A DNA stretch of 64,000 nucleotides from Aeoliella mucimassa (GCF_007748035.1 NZ_CP036278.1:2108001-2172000), one strand, 5' to 3'. Positions 17,937-27,171 are shown, counted from the first letter of the stretch. Notes: generated from the letters alone by a model not told the origin. Translations and numbers: made by a program.

Positions 17937-19018
17937 CGCGCGGCAATCCTTTGTCGCAGCGGGTGAGCAGAACACGGCCCGCCATTCTGCCAGAACCAGC
18001 AGCCTGGTGGGAGGGCAGTTTGCCCAGGGCGAGTGCTGGCATCGCGAAAGTAAGCAGCGTGCAAGTTGGCCCTACGTGTCCCATTTTTCCTCTCCTTTTC
18101 GGGCCTCTCCATTTTTTTCAGGTTCGCCAGTTTCCCGCCCTGTACGAAATAGATTCCCATCGCTGAGCAAATAGATTCCCAATTTTCTCATCGATGGGAA
18201 AATTGAATCTCCGCCCACGCTACAAAACCAGTGCTTTTCGGCCTCGAATAGATTCCCATTTCCCAAAACGCATCGAGTGGGAATCTATTTTCGCCGTGGG
18301 AATCAATCGCAAGTCGTTGGTGGGTAACAAGTTGCATTAACACCTCCACGGAAAGTGCCCAAAATAGATTCCCATAGGTGGGAAAGTATTTTTGGGGAGG
18401 AGTCAGGAAACAGGATTCGGGGGACAGGGGAGTTTGGGATATATGATTTCTGAATGATGATTTCTGAGTTGCGAATGTCATCTTGAGGGAGCTTCCAGCG
18501 ACTGAAAGATCTAGCCTACAGCTTAAAGCCTTAAGCCTAGAGCCAATAAACCTTCCAGCGACGCAGCCCCACCAACGCTTTTCCAACGAGCGCAGCAGCG
18601 AACGCTCACGCGGGCAACCCTTCGCCTGCGTGTCGCCAGTAATCCAACATTTAGATAAACATCACATCTAATTCACCACCTTTCATAAGAAGCCAACAGC
18701 CGATAGCTGAAAGCCGACAGCCTTAAGTACCTGTCCATTGGAACACTATTGGTGGCCAATTTCCAGCGGAAACTGGGCTCTTTTAGAAAGCGTTTTGCCC
18801 GCTATCGCAGGGGGAAGAGTGGGAGATTCTCCCATTCTGGCCAGATGGTAACGCAGCCAAAAAATCGAACGACGAATCGGCAGCAGCGACGCTCGCAATG
18901 CCTGCTTGGGTGCAAGCATGCGGAGTAATAGCATCCAAGCAGGTAAGCAATCGATGCTGCCGGTTACCGAATACGCTAGCGATCGAATGGACTAGCTAAC
19001 TGGGCTGCGTGTGCGTGG
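17937..19018. other. Long intergenic region with a repeat element
   Basis: About 1.1 kb without a convincing gene. It contains repeat element copy A (18147-18632). The remaining 390 bp toward the oxidoreductase hold only short open frames with no start signal. No tRNA, CRISPR or riboswitch is seen. Confidence 0.6.
18147..18632 (+). repeat. Dispersed intergenic repeat, copy A
   Basis: A sequence of about 490 bp that recurs in inverted orientation at 38296-38800, by eye about three-quarters identical. Boxes AATAGATTCCCAT (or their complement) occur at 18147-18160, 18169-18182, 18246-18259, 18277-18291 and 18362-18375, some facing each other to form inverted pairs. Shared blocks include CATTTCCCAAAACGCATC and TGTCATCTTGAGGGAGC, in the same order in both copies. 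No coding capacity is evident; an open frame on the minus strand is composed of repeat boxes. Confidence 0.85.
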
Positions 19019-20092
19019 CTATTTCTTGCCCAGCACCGGATCGCTCTTCAGCGGCAGTTTCACTGGTTTGCCGGTTTGGGCCGATTTGTAGATGGCCAGA
19101 ATGATTTCCACGGCCTTGCGACCTTCGGGACCATCGACGGCCGGGGTGCCACCGCCTTTGATCGCCTTGCAGAAGTCAGCAAACTGCATGGCATGCCCAT
19201 GATGGCCGATGGCCGAGGGGTCGCTGGCACCGCCCCCGCCGCTCTTGCGCTCCGCCATTTCGGCGTGGATCTTTTCGTCCGACTTGCGTGCCTTGGCGAA
19301 ATCCCAGGTCTTGATGTCTTCCTCTTCAATCGAAGCCGAACCGGCTAAGCCATGCACCTCGACCCGCTTAAGATACCCAGGATAGGCTGCCGTGGTGGCT
19401 TCGATCACTCCCAACGCTCCGCTGGCAAAGCGTAGGGTTGCTACTGCAACGTCTTCCACCTCGATTCGCTCATGAGCCAGCGTATCGGTGAGCGCCGAGA
19501 TCTCGAGCACATCGCCCATAAGCCATTGCAGCAAGTCGACCGTGTGAATCGCCTGATTCATCAGCGCGCCGCCACCGTCGAGCTTCCAAGTGCCGCGCCA
19601 GGCGCCGGAGTCGTAGTATTCCTGCGTGCGAAACCACTTGATGTACGCATCGCCGAGGGTCAGGCGGCCGAAGCGTCCTGAGTCCATTGCCTTTTTCAGT
19701 GTTTTCGAAGCGGGGTGGAATCGGGAGGGAAAGATGGTGCCGAGCTTCACATCGTGCTTTTCGCAGGCGGCAATGATCTTGTCGCACCGCTTCAGGGTAA
19801 TCTCCAGCGGTTTCTCGACGATCACATGCTTGCCGGCCTTGGCTGCCTGCACTGCGGGTTCCATGTGAGCACCGCTAGGGGTGCCGATCGATACCGCATC
19901 CACGTCGCTGGCGGCTAGCATCTCTTCGAGCGTTTCGTAAGCAACAATCCCCACTTCGTCGGCGAACTTCTTGGCGCTATCGGGATTGCGGTCGTAGCAG
20001 CCCACCATCTCGGCACCCCGAACATCTTCGAGTGCGCGGTAGTGAAAGCGGCTGATCATGCCGCAACCAATCATTCCAAATCCAATCGCCAT
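19019..20092 (-). CDS. Gfo/Idh/MocA-family oxidoreductase
   Basis: A 357-aa NAD(P)-dependent dehydrogenase. Its N-terminal Rossmann fold has GMIGCGMIS and the typical CYDRNPDSAKKFADE. The family EKP motif is in VIVEKPLE, and the conserved His lies in MNQAIHTVDLL. The C-terminal domain is the standard beta-sheet half with GFFG replaced by RWTWKLDGGGAL-like text. Cytoplasmic, with no Tat signal. Substrate unknown, likely a sugar or inositol derivative. It stands alone, flanked by the repeat-bearing gap and by the divergent trmL-like gene. Confidence 0.92.
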   Translation of the reverse strand: MAIGFGMIGCGMISRFHYRALEDVRGAEMVGCYDRNPDSAKKFADEVGIVAYETLEEMLAASDVDAVSIGTPSGAHMEPAVQAAKAGKHVIVEKPLEITLKRCDKIIAACEKHDVKLGTIFPSRFHPASKTLKKAMDSGRFGRLTLGDAYIKWFRTQEYYDSGAWRGTWKLDGGGALMNQAIHTVDLLQWLMGDVLEISALTDTLAHERIEVEDVAVATLRFASGALGVIEATTAAYPGYLKRVEVHGLAGSASIEEEDIKTWDFAKARKSDEKIHAEMAERKSGGGGASDPSAIGHHGHAMQFADFCKAIKGGGTPAVDGPEGRKAVEIILAIYKSAQTGKPVKLPLKSDPVLGKK

Positions 20093-20249
20093 GGTTACTC
20101 TTTGGGGGGCAGGGGAGTGTCGGTGCTATGAAAAGTAGCCGTATTATAAGATGCTAGAGGGTGCTTCACTACCGACAGACGACTCCAAAAACACGTATAA
20201 CCGTTCGTAAAACACGGAGCCGAGGCTCGGTGTTCCTCCCCCAAACGCA

Positions 20250-20774
20250 ATGAGTATGCCGAATCTCGCAATGGAATCCGAGCCTTACAAACCACTGCTG
20301 CACATCGTGCTGTATCAGCCTGAGATCCCCCACAACACCGGCAGCGTGGGGCGGACCTGCGTCGCGGTGGGGGCCAAGCTCTGGCTCGTGCGGCCGCTGG
20401 GGTTCCAGGTCGATAACTACCATCTTCGGCGGGCGGGGCTCGATTACTGGCAGCACCTGAACTGGCAGGTCGTCGACGATTGGCAGCAACTGATCTCGCA
20501 CTTGCCGGTCGAGCGGTTCTGGTACTTCACCAAGTTCGCGCAGCACCGCTTGGGTACTGCGGAGTTCGAGCCGGGCGACGTGCTGGTGTTTGGGCGAGAG
20601 TCGCAGGGGCTGCCGGAGGATATCCGCAATCTCGCTCCCGAGCGGGGGCTGCGGATCGGCTGCCGCCCCGAAGTGCGGAGTTTGAACCTATCGAACAGCG
20701 TCGCGGTCGCTTGCTACGAAGCCCTGGGGCAATGGCGGCGGGCCGGCGGTTTGGGGCTGGAATTACCGGAATAG
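20250..20774 (+). CDS. trmL: TrmL-like tRNA (cytidine/uridine-34)-2'-O-methyltransferase
   Basis: A 174-aa SPOUT-class methyltransferase, the usual length of TrmL (YibK). Motif 1 is EIPHNTGSVGRTC, motif 2 LVFGRESQGLP, and motif 3 RSLNLSNSVAVACYEAL, which form the trefoil knot that binds SAM. It methylates the wobble ribose in tRNA-Leu isoacceptors in E. coli. Start candidates are 20250, 20256 and 20271; no good ribosome site separates them. murB follows 109 bp downstream on the same strand. Confidence 0.92.
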   Translation: MSMPNLAMESEPYKPLLHIVLYQPEIPHNTGSVGRTCVAVGAKLWLVRPLGFQVDNYHLRRAGLDYWQHLNWQVVDDWQQLISHLPVERFWYFTKFAQHRLGTAEFEPGDVLVFGRESQGLPEDIRNLAPERGLRIGCRPEVRSLNLSNSVAVACYEALGQWRRAGGLGLELPE

Positions 20775-20883
20775 CAAGGACTTCCGGCGGTTTTAAGAAT
20801 TTGTTCGCTGCCCCGGCCGAACTCCGGATTGACGCCAAGCGAGCAAACCATCACGATGCGGGGGACCAGGAGAGCCCCAAACT

Positions 20884-21762
20884 ATGCCGATTGACACTGA
20901 ATTCGAAAGTATCGTCCAAACCAATGTCCCACTCGCTCCGCGCACATGGCTCGGGCTTGGGGGACCGGCCGAGTATTTCGCCGAGCCAACATCGATAGAC
21001 GAGCTTGTTTCGCTTGTCGCCCGCTGTCATGCCGAGGGAATTGCCACACGGCTGATGGGGGGAGGCTCGAACCTGCTGGTCCGCGAGCAAGGGGTCGCCG
21101 GCATGGTGATCAGCCTCGCCCACTCGGCGTTCGCTGCGACCACGGTCGATGGTTCGCGTCTGAAGGTCGGCGGTGGCGCTTCGCTCGCCCACGTGATTAA
21201 CGAAGCCGTGCGGGCTGGGCTCGCTGGGCTGGAACCCTTGGTTGGCATTCCCGGCACCGTGGGTGGTGCCATGCATGGCAATGCTGGCAGTCGAGGGGGC
21301 GACGTCGGCCAGTGGGCCGTCGAAGCGACCGTGCTCACCCGTTCGGGCGAAGTGGCCGAGCGCAAGCGCGACGAGCTGGTGTTCGCCTATCGCGAGAGCA
21401 GTCTCGACGAACTGGCCATCCTCGACGTGACGTTCGATCTCGAGAGCGAAGACGCCGAGCAGCTCACGAAGCGGATGCAAAAGCAGTGGATCGTGAAGAA
21501 GTCGGGCCAACCGATGACCCATCAACGAACCGCTTGCCTGTTTAAGAATCCCCGCGGCATGAGTGCTAGCATGCTCATCGAGCAAGCAGGCCTGGCAGGG
21601 CTGAAAGTCGAAGGTGCCGAGCTGAGCAGCCGCCACTCGAACTTTGTGGTAGTCAGCGACGAAGCGACTCCGGCGCATGTGCTGAAGCTCATCGACCAGA
21701 TTCGCAGTCGGGTCGCCGAGCGTCTTGGGGTTGAGCTGGAAACGCAGCTCGAAATCTGGTAA
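20884..21762 (+). CDS. murB: UDP-N-acetylenolpyruvoylglucosamine reductase
   Basis: MurB, 292 aa, FAD-dependent; it makes UDP-N-acetylmuramate in peptidoglycan synthesis. The FAD-binding segment is LMGGGSNLLVRE, followed by GLEPLVGIPGTVGGAMHGNAG. The active-site segment is TACLFKNPRGMSAS, in which Cys stands where type IIa enzymes usually have the proton-donating Ser; such substitution is seen in other MurB groups. Length fits type II MurB, which lacks the extra E. coli loop. The FtsQ-like gene follows directly, a division-and-cell-wall (dcw) arrangement. Confidence 0.96.
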   Translation: MPIDTEFESIVQTNVPLAPRTWLGLGGPAEYFAEPTSIDELVSLVARCHAEGIATRLMGGGSNLLVREQGVAGMVISLAHSAFAATTVDGSRLKVGGGASLAHVINEAVRAGLAGLEPLVGIPGTVGGAMHGNAGSRGGDVGQWAVEATVLTRSGEVAERKRDELVFAYRESSLDELAILDVTFDLESEDAEQLTKRMQKQWIVKKSGQPMTHQRTACLFKNPRGMSASMLIEQAGLAGLKVEGAELSSRHSNFVVVSDEATPAHVLKLIDQIRSRVAERLGVELETQLEIW

Positions 21763-21840
21763 TTGCAAGGCTGGCCGCAGGAGCACGCCGTAGGTTTGCT
21801 TCCGCGATTTCGGTCTCTGTTATTTCCTATCGAGCTACGT

Positions 21841-22752
21841 ATGGCTGACGAAGAGCAATCCCAGCCTCTATCGTTTGTGACCCAATGGCTGCAACCTCGC
21901 CGGCTTGCCTGGGTCGCGGTGTTGATCGTGGTGGGGGTAATCGCCCGCCAAGGTTGGAACAGCGTGAACCTGCAGCTAACGTCGTCGCCGGAGTATCGGC
22001 TGACGATGGATACCGTGCAACTCGTTCCCGAGTCGCTTCCCCCTTGGATTCGTACCGACGTGAAGTCGCAAGTGTTCCGCGATTCGGGACTTACCGATTC
22101 GCTCACCCTGCTCGACAATCCTGCCGAAGTGCAGCAGCAGCTGGTCGATGCTTTTGAGCTGCATCCCTGGATCCGCAAGGTAGAACGCGTTGACCTGGTA
22201 GGGCCAGGGCGTGTGGAGGTGACGCTCGAGTATCGCGAACCGATCGCGGTCGCCGAGTTCGTGGCCAACGACACCCGAGAGCTGTTGCCGGTGGATGCCG
22301 AAGGGGTCCGCTTGCCCGACGGGGACCTGAGCGAAGTCGAGAAGACGTATCTACCGCGCATCAACTCGGTGCCCGATCGTCCTCTGGTAGGAGCCGCGTG
22401 GACCGACAGCCGCATGCTAGGAGCGGTGCGGATTGCTGCCAACTTACGACAGCTGTGGGATGCTTACAGCTTGCTCGACATCATTCCGTCGGAGTACCCG
22501 GAAGTCGCCCGCACGCATCGTTTCTACGTGTACGACCTGCGAACCAGCGGTGGAACGATCATCCGCTGGGGAGCTGCGCCGGGATTCGCTCCGCCGGGGG
22601 AGAGTACGTTCGAGCAAAAGCTCACGCGACTCTCTGGATACATTCAACAGCATGGGCGGCTTGATACGATCAACTCGCCGCAGTTGATCGACGTGCGCGA
22701 TGCCTTGCAGGTGGAAGCCCGCGTGGCGCAAGAGCCGGAAGTGATAAAGTAG
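21841..22752 (+). CDS. FtsQ-like POTRA-domain membrane protein
   Basis: A 303-aa protein with a cytoplasmic head (to about 20), one transmembrane segment (LAWVAVLIVVGVIA), and an extracytoplasmic part starting with a POTRA-like domain: VQQQLVDAFELHPWIRKVERVDLVGPGRVEVTLEYREPIAV. That 'hpwI..V......pg.l.V.v.eR.P.A' pattern is typical of FtsQ/DivIB. The position directly after murB supports the assignment. Start ATG 21841 is preferred; an in-frame TTG at 21763 would add 26 residues. The later region (SEVEKTYLPRINSV...) differs from classical FtsQ. Confidence 0.7.
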   Translation: MADEEQSQPLSFVTQWLQPRRLAWVAVLIVVGVIARQGWNSVNLQLTSSPEYRLTMDTVQLVPESLPPWIRTDVKSQVFRDSGLTDSLTLLDNPAEVQQQLVDAFELHPWIRKVERVDLVGPGRVEVTLEYREPIAVAEFVANDTRELLPVDAEGVRLPDGDLSEVEKTYLPRINSVPDRPLVGAAWTDSRMLGAVRIAANLRQLWDAYSLLDIIPSEYPEVARTHRFYVYDLRTSGGTIIRWGAAPGFAPPGESTFEQKLTRLSGYIQQHGRLDTINSPQLIDVRDALQVEARVAQEPEVIK

Positions 22753-22781
22753 CTCGCCCGTGTTATTGCTACGGCGAGCCG

Positions 22782-22803
22782 ACCGCACTGAGTCTAGTGC
22801 GGT
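22782..22803. terminator. Hairpin between convergent genes
   Basis: An 8-bp perfect stem (ACCGCACT/AGTGCGGT) with a 6-nt loop sits between the ends of the FtsQ-like gene and csrA. There is no clear T-run on either side, so terminator activity is probable but not certain. Confidence 0.5.
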
Positions 22804-22806
22804 TGC

Positions 22807-23025
22807 TTACTGATCGGCTTTGTCGCCGTTAAAGATTCTAAGCGGTTCGGTGGGCACCTCGAGTTCGGCTTCGATCTCCGCGGCGAGTTCGCCACGGACG
22901 ACTGCCATTTCGGGGGGTGCCACGATACCCAACCGTACGGCCCCGGAACTCAGCTTGACCACGGTGACCGACACGTCGGGGCCAATCTGAATAGTCTGGC
23001 CCGCTTTGCGAGAAAGCACGAGCAC
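22807..23025 (-). CDS. csrA: Carbon storage regulator CsrA
   Basis: A 72-aa RNA-binding post-transcriptional regulator. The family core is complete: LVLSRKAGQTIQIG at the N-terminus and VRLGIVAPPEMAVVR at the C-terminal half (the RNA-binding Arg is in place). The start is GTG at 23025, supported by GAAGGA 8 nt upstream; the usual MLVLSR becomes GTG-encoded. A longer upstream frame is not needed. CsrA dimers bind GGA motifs at ribosome-binding sites. It is monocistronic and convergent with the FtsQ-like gene. Confidence 0.95.
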   Translation of the reverse strand: MLVLSRKAGQTIQIGPDVSVTVVKLSSGAVRLGIVAPPEMAVVRGELAAEIEAELEVPTEPLRIFNGDKADQ

Positions 23026-23241
23026 GCTGTTGTTCCTTCGGTTGCGTGAGGGAGTATAGGGACAGGTCGTGGGAAACAACAATTCCCAACCTGAATTACC
23101 CAGTAATACCAGGTTTCTAGCAGCGTACCGCTGCAACTCCGCTCACGCAAGCGATCGCGCGGATTCTTTACAAGAGTTGGTCTTGCCTTAGCTGCCTATT
23201 TGCCCTGTCTTGGTGCTGAGGGGGCCCGAATGGGGTGTCCA

Positions 23242-23868
23242 TCAGGCTTCGGGGCCGGCGTCCTTGGCCAAAGCGCTAATTTGTTTGAACTCGGGCGTGC
23301 CTGCCCGCTCGCACCATTCGAACAGCGCCGCCTCGGTGGTGGTGAGCACCACGCCGGCCGATTCCATCCGCCGGAGGGCGATTTGATAGTCGTTATCGAA
23401 TCGCGAACCCGTTGCGTCGGTCGCCAGGTAAACCGTGAAGCCAGCGGCCATTAAATCGTAGGCGGTCTGTTGCACGCAAACGTGGGTTTCGACACCCGCG
23501 AGCAGTACGCGATGTCGGCCCGACTCGCCGAGTTGCTCCATTTGCTCCGCGAACACCGGCGTGCAGCAAGCCGAGCTGAACATAAGCTTCGCCGACGCAG
23601 GGGTATTCAAACGAGTGGCCAGCGACTCGACCGTTGGGCCAAGTTTCTCGGGGTACTGTTCGGTAACCACCATCTCGACGCCTAGTGCGGTTGCCCCGTC
23701 GACCAGTCGGCCCGCGTTCCACACAATCCGCTCTTGGCCAGCGATGGCCGGCATGAGTCGCTGCTGGAAATCGACCAGGCACAGCAAGGTGTCGCCAGCG
23801 TTCATCAGGTCGGGGCTGCGCGGCAAGAGTCGGTCGGATGCTGGGTTTTGCAGTTCTTTCTCGTCCAT
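23242..23868 (-). CDS. Isochorismatase-family cysteine hydrolase
   Basis: A 208-aa protein. Catalytic residues are visible: Asp in LLCLVDFQQRL (about 33), Lys in SAKLMFS (about 93), Cys in AGVETHVCVQQTA (about 131) with the cis-peptide before it. The family includes nicotinamidases and isochorismatases; this short form is close to the YcaC-like and planctomycete isochorismatase-like hydrolases. The substrate is unknown. The flanking genes give no clue. Confidence 0.9.
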   Translation of the reverse strand: MDEKELQNPASDRLLPRSPDLMNAGDTLLCLVDFQQRLMPAIAGQERIVWNAGRLVDGATALGVEMVVTEQYPEKLGPTVESLATRLNTPASAKLMFSSACCTPVFAEQMEQLGESGRHRVLLAGVETHVCVQQTAYDLMAAGFTVYLATDATGSRFDNDYQIALRRMESAGVVLTTTEAALFEWCERAGTPEFKQISALAKDAGPEA

Positions 23869-23945
23869 AACGAACTAGAATACCAATTGAAGCCTATTAA
23901 TCCCAGCCAGCCTAATGTAGCCGGAATTCCAATAAAGGGGACGAA

Positions 23946-24137
23946 TTGTCGAACTCCAAGAGTCTTTGCGATTGGTCGAAGTCGGAGCTGAAAGAGAATG
24001 CTCGCGAGCTGGCGTTGCTGGTCGCCGAGGCGAACCATTACTGCACCAAGTGTGGGCGGGTGGCCAACGACAAGCAGGTGCTTTGCAAGGCGAAGAAGTT
24101 GCCGCGGGTGACCGCTCGCAAGCACGAACAGAGCTAG
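23946..24137 (+). CDS. Small zinc-ribbon-like protein, 63 aa
   Basis: A short gene with a TTG start and a strong ribosome site (AAAGGGG). It encodes LSNSKSLCDWSKSELKEN and then HYCTKCGRVAND and VLCKAKKLP: two Cys in CTKC and one later Cys, a partial zinc ribbon. It is very charged and likely nucleic-acid or protein binding. It lies upstream of hslV (about 83 bp) on the same strand. It diverges from the isochorismatase gene. Confidence 0.65.
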   Translation: MSNSKSLCDWSKSELKENARELALLVAEANHYCTKCGRVANDKQVLCKAKKLPRVTARKHEQS

Positions 24138-24220
24138 GTAAGGTTGTGGAAGCGGCCCCTGGGCATCGATGCCTGATCTGCGACAATGAGGTGCAGATTT
24201 AACTCAAAGGAACACAGCGG

Positions 24221-24754
24221 ATGAAATTTCGATCGACCACCATACTTACCGTGCGTAAAGATGGATGCGTTGCCATGGGCGGCGACGGACAGGTGAGCCT
24301 GGGCCAAACCGTGATGAAGGCCGACGCCCGCAAGGTGCGGCGTTTAGCCGACGGCAACGTGCTGGCAGGTTTCGCCGGAGCGGCAGCCGACGCGTTTGCT
24401 TTGCTTGAACGGTTTGAAGAGAAGCTGCGCGACCATCCCTCGAACATGCCACGCGCAGCGACCGAGTTAGCGAAGGAATGGCGAACCGATCGCGCGCTCC
24501 GCCGACTCGAAGCGCTGATCGCGGTGGCCGACGCCGAAAACACACTGCTTGTTTCGGGCACCGGCGACGTGATTCAACCAACCGACGGCGTGCTCGGCAT
24601 CGGCTCCGGCGGCAATTACGCCTTGTCGGCCGCCCGCGCTCTGGTGGAACACTCCGATCTATCGGCTCGCGAGATCGTAGAGAAGTCGCTCAAGATTGCG
24701 GGCGAGATTTGCGTGTATACGAATGGCAACGTGGTGATTGAGGAAATAGCGTGA
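24221..24754 (+). CDS. hslV: ATP-dependent protease subunit HslV
   Basis: HslV (ClpQ), 177 aa, the proteolytic chamber of the HslUV proteasome-like complex. It has a short propeptide MKFRS and then the N-terminal Thr nucleophile in [10 protein letters not shown]. Further motifs are [32 protein letters not shown] and [16 protein letters not shown]. Its stop codon overlaps the GTG of hslU (GTGA), so the two are translationally coupled. Confidence 0.96.
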   Translation: MKFRSTTILTVRKDGCVAMGGDGQVSLGQTVMKADARKVRRLADGNVLAGFAGAAADAFALLERFEEKLRDHPSNMPRAATELAKEWRTDRALRRLEALIAVADAENTLLVSGTGDVIQPTDGVLGIGSGGNYALSAARALVEHSDLSAREIVEKSLKIAGEICVYTNGNVVIEEIA

Positions 24755-26094
24755 ACGATCTGACCCCCCGCCAAATTGTCGAACAGCTCGACCGTCATAT
24801 CGTCGGCCAGGCCGATGCCAAACGGGCGGTGGCCATCGCCATTCGTAATCGTTGGCGTCGCCAGCAACTCGACGAAGAACTGCGCAAGGAAGTCGCTCCC
24901 AAGAACATCTTGATGATGGGTCCAACCGGTGTCGGTAAGACCGAGATCGCTCGTCGGCTGGCCAAGCTCACAGGAGCGCCGTTCATCAAGGTCGAGGCCA
25001 CCAAGTATACCGAAGTCGGTTACTACGGCCGCGACGTCGAAAGTATGGTTCGCGAGCTGGTGGAAAACGCGATTGGCATCGTTCGCGAAGCAGAGCAAGC
25101 CAACGTGGAAGAGGAAGCCAAGCGTCGCGTCGATGAGCGGTTGCTCGATATGCTCGCCCCGCAGCCGAACACGTTCGACGTGGGAGTCGACTCGCCCGAT
25201 TCGCCGGAACGTTACCAACGAACCCGCGAAAAAATCAAAGCCATGCTGCTCGCCGGCGAAATGGAGCAGCGCACCGTCGAGGTGCAGGTGGAGCAGAAAG
25301 CCCAAGCGATGATGATTCCCGGCATGGGACCGGGCAACGATCAAATGGACTTCGACTTCCAAGGCATGATCGACAAAATATTGCCGAAGAACGTGTCGCG
25401 ACGCGAGATGACCGTGGCCGAGGCTCGCCGGGTGCTGTTCGAACAGGAATGCGAAGCCCTCATCAACCAGGAGACCGTCAACGCCAAGGCGGTGGAACTG
25501 GCCGAGAACATGGGCATCATCTTTCTCGACGAAATCGACAAGGTGGTTGCCTCCGACGGTGGTCGCGGGGCCGATGTTTCGCGACAAGGGGTGCAGCGCG
25601 ACTTGTTGCCGATCGTCGAAGGCACGACCGTGCAGACGCGATATGGCTACGTCCGCACCGATCACATTCTGTTTGTGGCCGCCGGGGCGTTCCACCGTGC
25701 GAAGCCGAGCGATCTGATGCCAGAGTTGCAAGGCCGATTCCCGATTCGTGTCGAGCTGAACGACCTGACGAAGGATGACTTCGTCCGCATCCTTACCGAA
25801 CCGCGCAGTGCGCTCACCAAGCAGTACTCCGCGTTGATGGAGACCGAAGGGGTGCAGGTAGAGTTCCTGCCCGACGCCCTCGAGACCCTGGCCAGCTACG
25901 CCTTTCAGGTCAATCAGTCGACCCAGAACATCGGTGCTCGCCGGCTCTACACCATCATGGAGCGGTTGCTCGAGGAACTCAGCTTCGAGGCTCCCGATAT
26001 GAAAATGGGTAAGGTGCAGATCAACGCCGCTTATGTTCGCGAACGCCTGGAAGAGGTTACCTCGAACGAAGATCTGAGCAAGTTCATCTTGTAA
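24751..26094 (+). CDS. hslU: ATP-dependent protease ATPase subunit HslU
   Basis: HslU (ClpY), 447 aa, an AAA+ unfoldase. Starts with GTG at 24751, overlapping hslV. Opens with [27 protein letters not shown]. Walker A is [15 protein letters not shown] and Walker B FLDEIDK; the [35 protein letters not shown] segment carries sensor 1. The I domain (about 110-230) has the typical charged insert. The C-terminus ends EDLSKFIL, the HslV-docking tail. It unfolds substrates and feeds HslV. Convergent with tsaE. Confidence 0.97.
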   Translation: MNDLTPRQIVEQLDRHIVGQADAKRAVAIAIRNRWRRQQLDEELRKEVAPKNILMMGPTGVGKTEIARRLAKLTGAPFIKVEATKYTEVGYYGRDVESMVRELVENAIGIVREAEQANVEEEAKRRVDERLLDMLAPQPNTFDVGVDSPDSPERYQRTREKIKAMLLAGEMEQRTVEVQVEQKAQAMMIPGMGPGNDQMDFDFQGMIDKILPKNVSRREMTVAEARRVLFEQECEALINQETVNAKAVELAENMGIIFLDEIDKVVASDGGRGADVSRQGVQRDLLPIVEGTTVQTRYGYVRTDHILFVAAGAFHRAKPSDLMPELQGRFPIRVELNDLTKDDFVRILTEPRSALTKQYSALMETEGVQVEFLPDALETLASYAFQVNQSTQNIGARRLYTIMERLLEELSFEAPDMKMGKVQINAAYVRERLEEVTSNEDLSKFIL

Positions 26095-26099
26095 GTGGG

Positions 26100-26549
26100 C
26101 TACGCTGGCAGCCGCGCGGCGAGTGAACCAGTGATGGTGACCACGCGATGATCGTTCGGGTCGATTTCGAGCGTGATCACGGTCGCCCGTTCGGGGAGCA
26201 AGTGCTCCACGCGATCGCCCCACTCGATCAGGGTAACTCCGTCGCGGTCGAAGTACTCTTCGGCACCGAGTTCCAGGAACTCGTCGTCGTCCTTCAAACG
26301 ATAGACGTCGAAGTGATAGAGCGGCAACTTGCCCCGGGTGTACTCGTTCACCAGCACAAAAGTGGGGCTGGTGATCGATTCGACCGCGTTGCCGAGTGCG
26401 ACTGCAATGGCCTGCACCAGGCGAGTCTTGCCCGCCCCGAGCGTACCGACCAAGGCAAGCACGTCGCCTGGCTCAGCAGCAGCGGCGATCTGCCGACCTA
26501 GTTCATCGGTCTCGTCGAGACTGCGGCTCGTATAGGTGTAGGTCGTCAT
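26100..26549 (-). CDS. tsaE: tRNA threonylcarbamoyladenosine biosynthesis ATPase TsaE
   Basis: A 149-aa P-loop ATPase needed with TsaB/TsaD for the t6A modification at position 37 of ANN-decoding tRNAs. Walker A is VGTLGAGKTRLVQ. Other family motifs are ITSPTFVLVNEY, the HFDVYRL strand, and LIEWGDRVEHLLP. Length fits. It is alone on this strand; tsaB and tsaD are not in the window. Confidence 0.95.
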   Translation of the reverse strand: MTTYTYTSRSLDETDELGRQIAAAAEPGDVLALVGTLGAGKTRLVQAIAVALGNAVESITSPTFVLVNEYTRGKLPLYHFDVYRLKDDDEFLELGAEEYFDRDGVTLIEWGDRVEHLLPERATVITLEIDPNDHRVVTITGSLAARLPA

Positions 26550-26649
26550 GCGGGGATAGGTGCGCTAGGGGAGTGTAAAGCGACAATGGCGAAGGTCTCT
26601 CTTTGCGCAACTCTGGCGAGAGTCGCGACAGCCTCAGGTAGAACGTGGC

Positions 26650-27171
26650 TTAGCTAGCAGCAGCGGCAGGCTTGTTGGCTTCGGCCACACCGATCACCGC
26701 CTGGCGAGCCTTGAGGCAAGTCTGCCGGAACGCCTCGGCGTGTGGTACCGCGGGGAGTCGCAGTACCTCTTTGCCTTCGCGGCGAAACACGATGTCGCTC
26801 GCCCGATACCATTCGTAGCCCGACTGCTCTTCGAGTTCAGCGGTATCGAACTCGGTAAGTCCAATCTTGGCAAACGTCGCCTGGTCGGCTCGTTTGGTCG
26901 AAAGTGCATCGAACGGGTGTTCGATAATCACCTGCTTGTTCGTCAACCGATAGCGTCGGCACCACGGGTTCTGGGCACCAAACAATACCAGCGGCGTCCG
27001 CGGCACGATTTTATTAAAATACAGGAACGCAGTGATCGGAGTCGTGGCCAAGGCGATGAACCAGCCGGGGCGAGTTGGCACCGTGAGTACCGAGATTCGC
27101 GGGCCCATCCGAAACAACCGGCCCAGTTGCCGACCCAGGTTCGTGGCCGCAATCGACGGCCAGGCGTTCAT
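26650..27171 (-). CDS. PH-domain-like membrane-associated protein
   Basis: A 173-aa protein starting at ATG 27171 (a longer upstream frame has no support). It has an N-terminal amphipathic part, one hydrophobic segment (WFIALATTPITAFLYFN) and a C-terminal region that looks like a bacterial PH domain (bPH2/DUF304-like): RYRLTNKQVIIEHP...FDTAELEEQSGYEWYRASDIVFRREGKEVLRLPAVPHAEAFRQT. The function is unknown. The tail is Ala-rich. Confidence 0.7.
   Translation of the reverse strand: MNAWPSIAATNLGRQLGRLFRMGPRISVLTVPTRPGWFIALATTPITAFLYFNKIVPRTPLVLFGAQNPWCRRYRLTNKQVIIEHPFDALSTKRADQATFAKIGLTEFDTAELEEQSGYEWYRASDIVFRREGKEVLRLPAVPHAEAFRQTCLKARQAVIGVAEANKPAAAAS

Noticed and set aside
18188-18586. A 132-codon minus-strand frame in repeat copy A
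   Set aside because: Made of the repeat boxes; no equivalent continuous frame in copy B and no start signal.
18746-18934. A 62-codon minus-strand frame
   Set aside because: Short, without a start signal or domain; most likely chance.
24616-26223. A 535-codon minus-strand frame
   Set aside because: Antisense to hslU/hslV, which are unmistakable.
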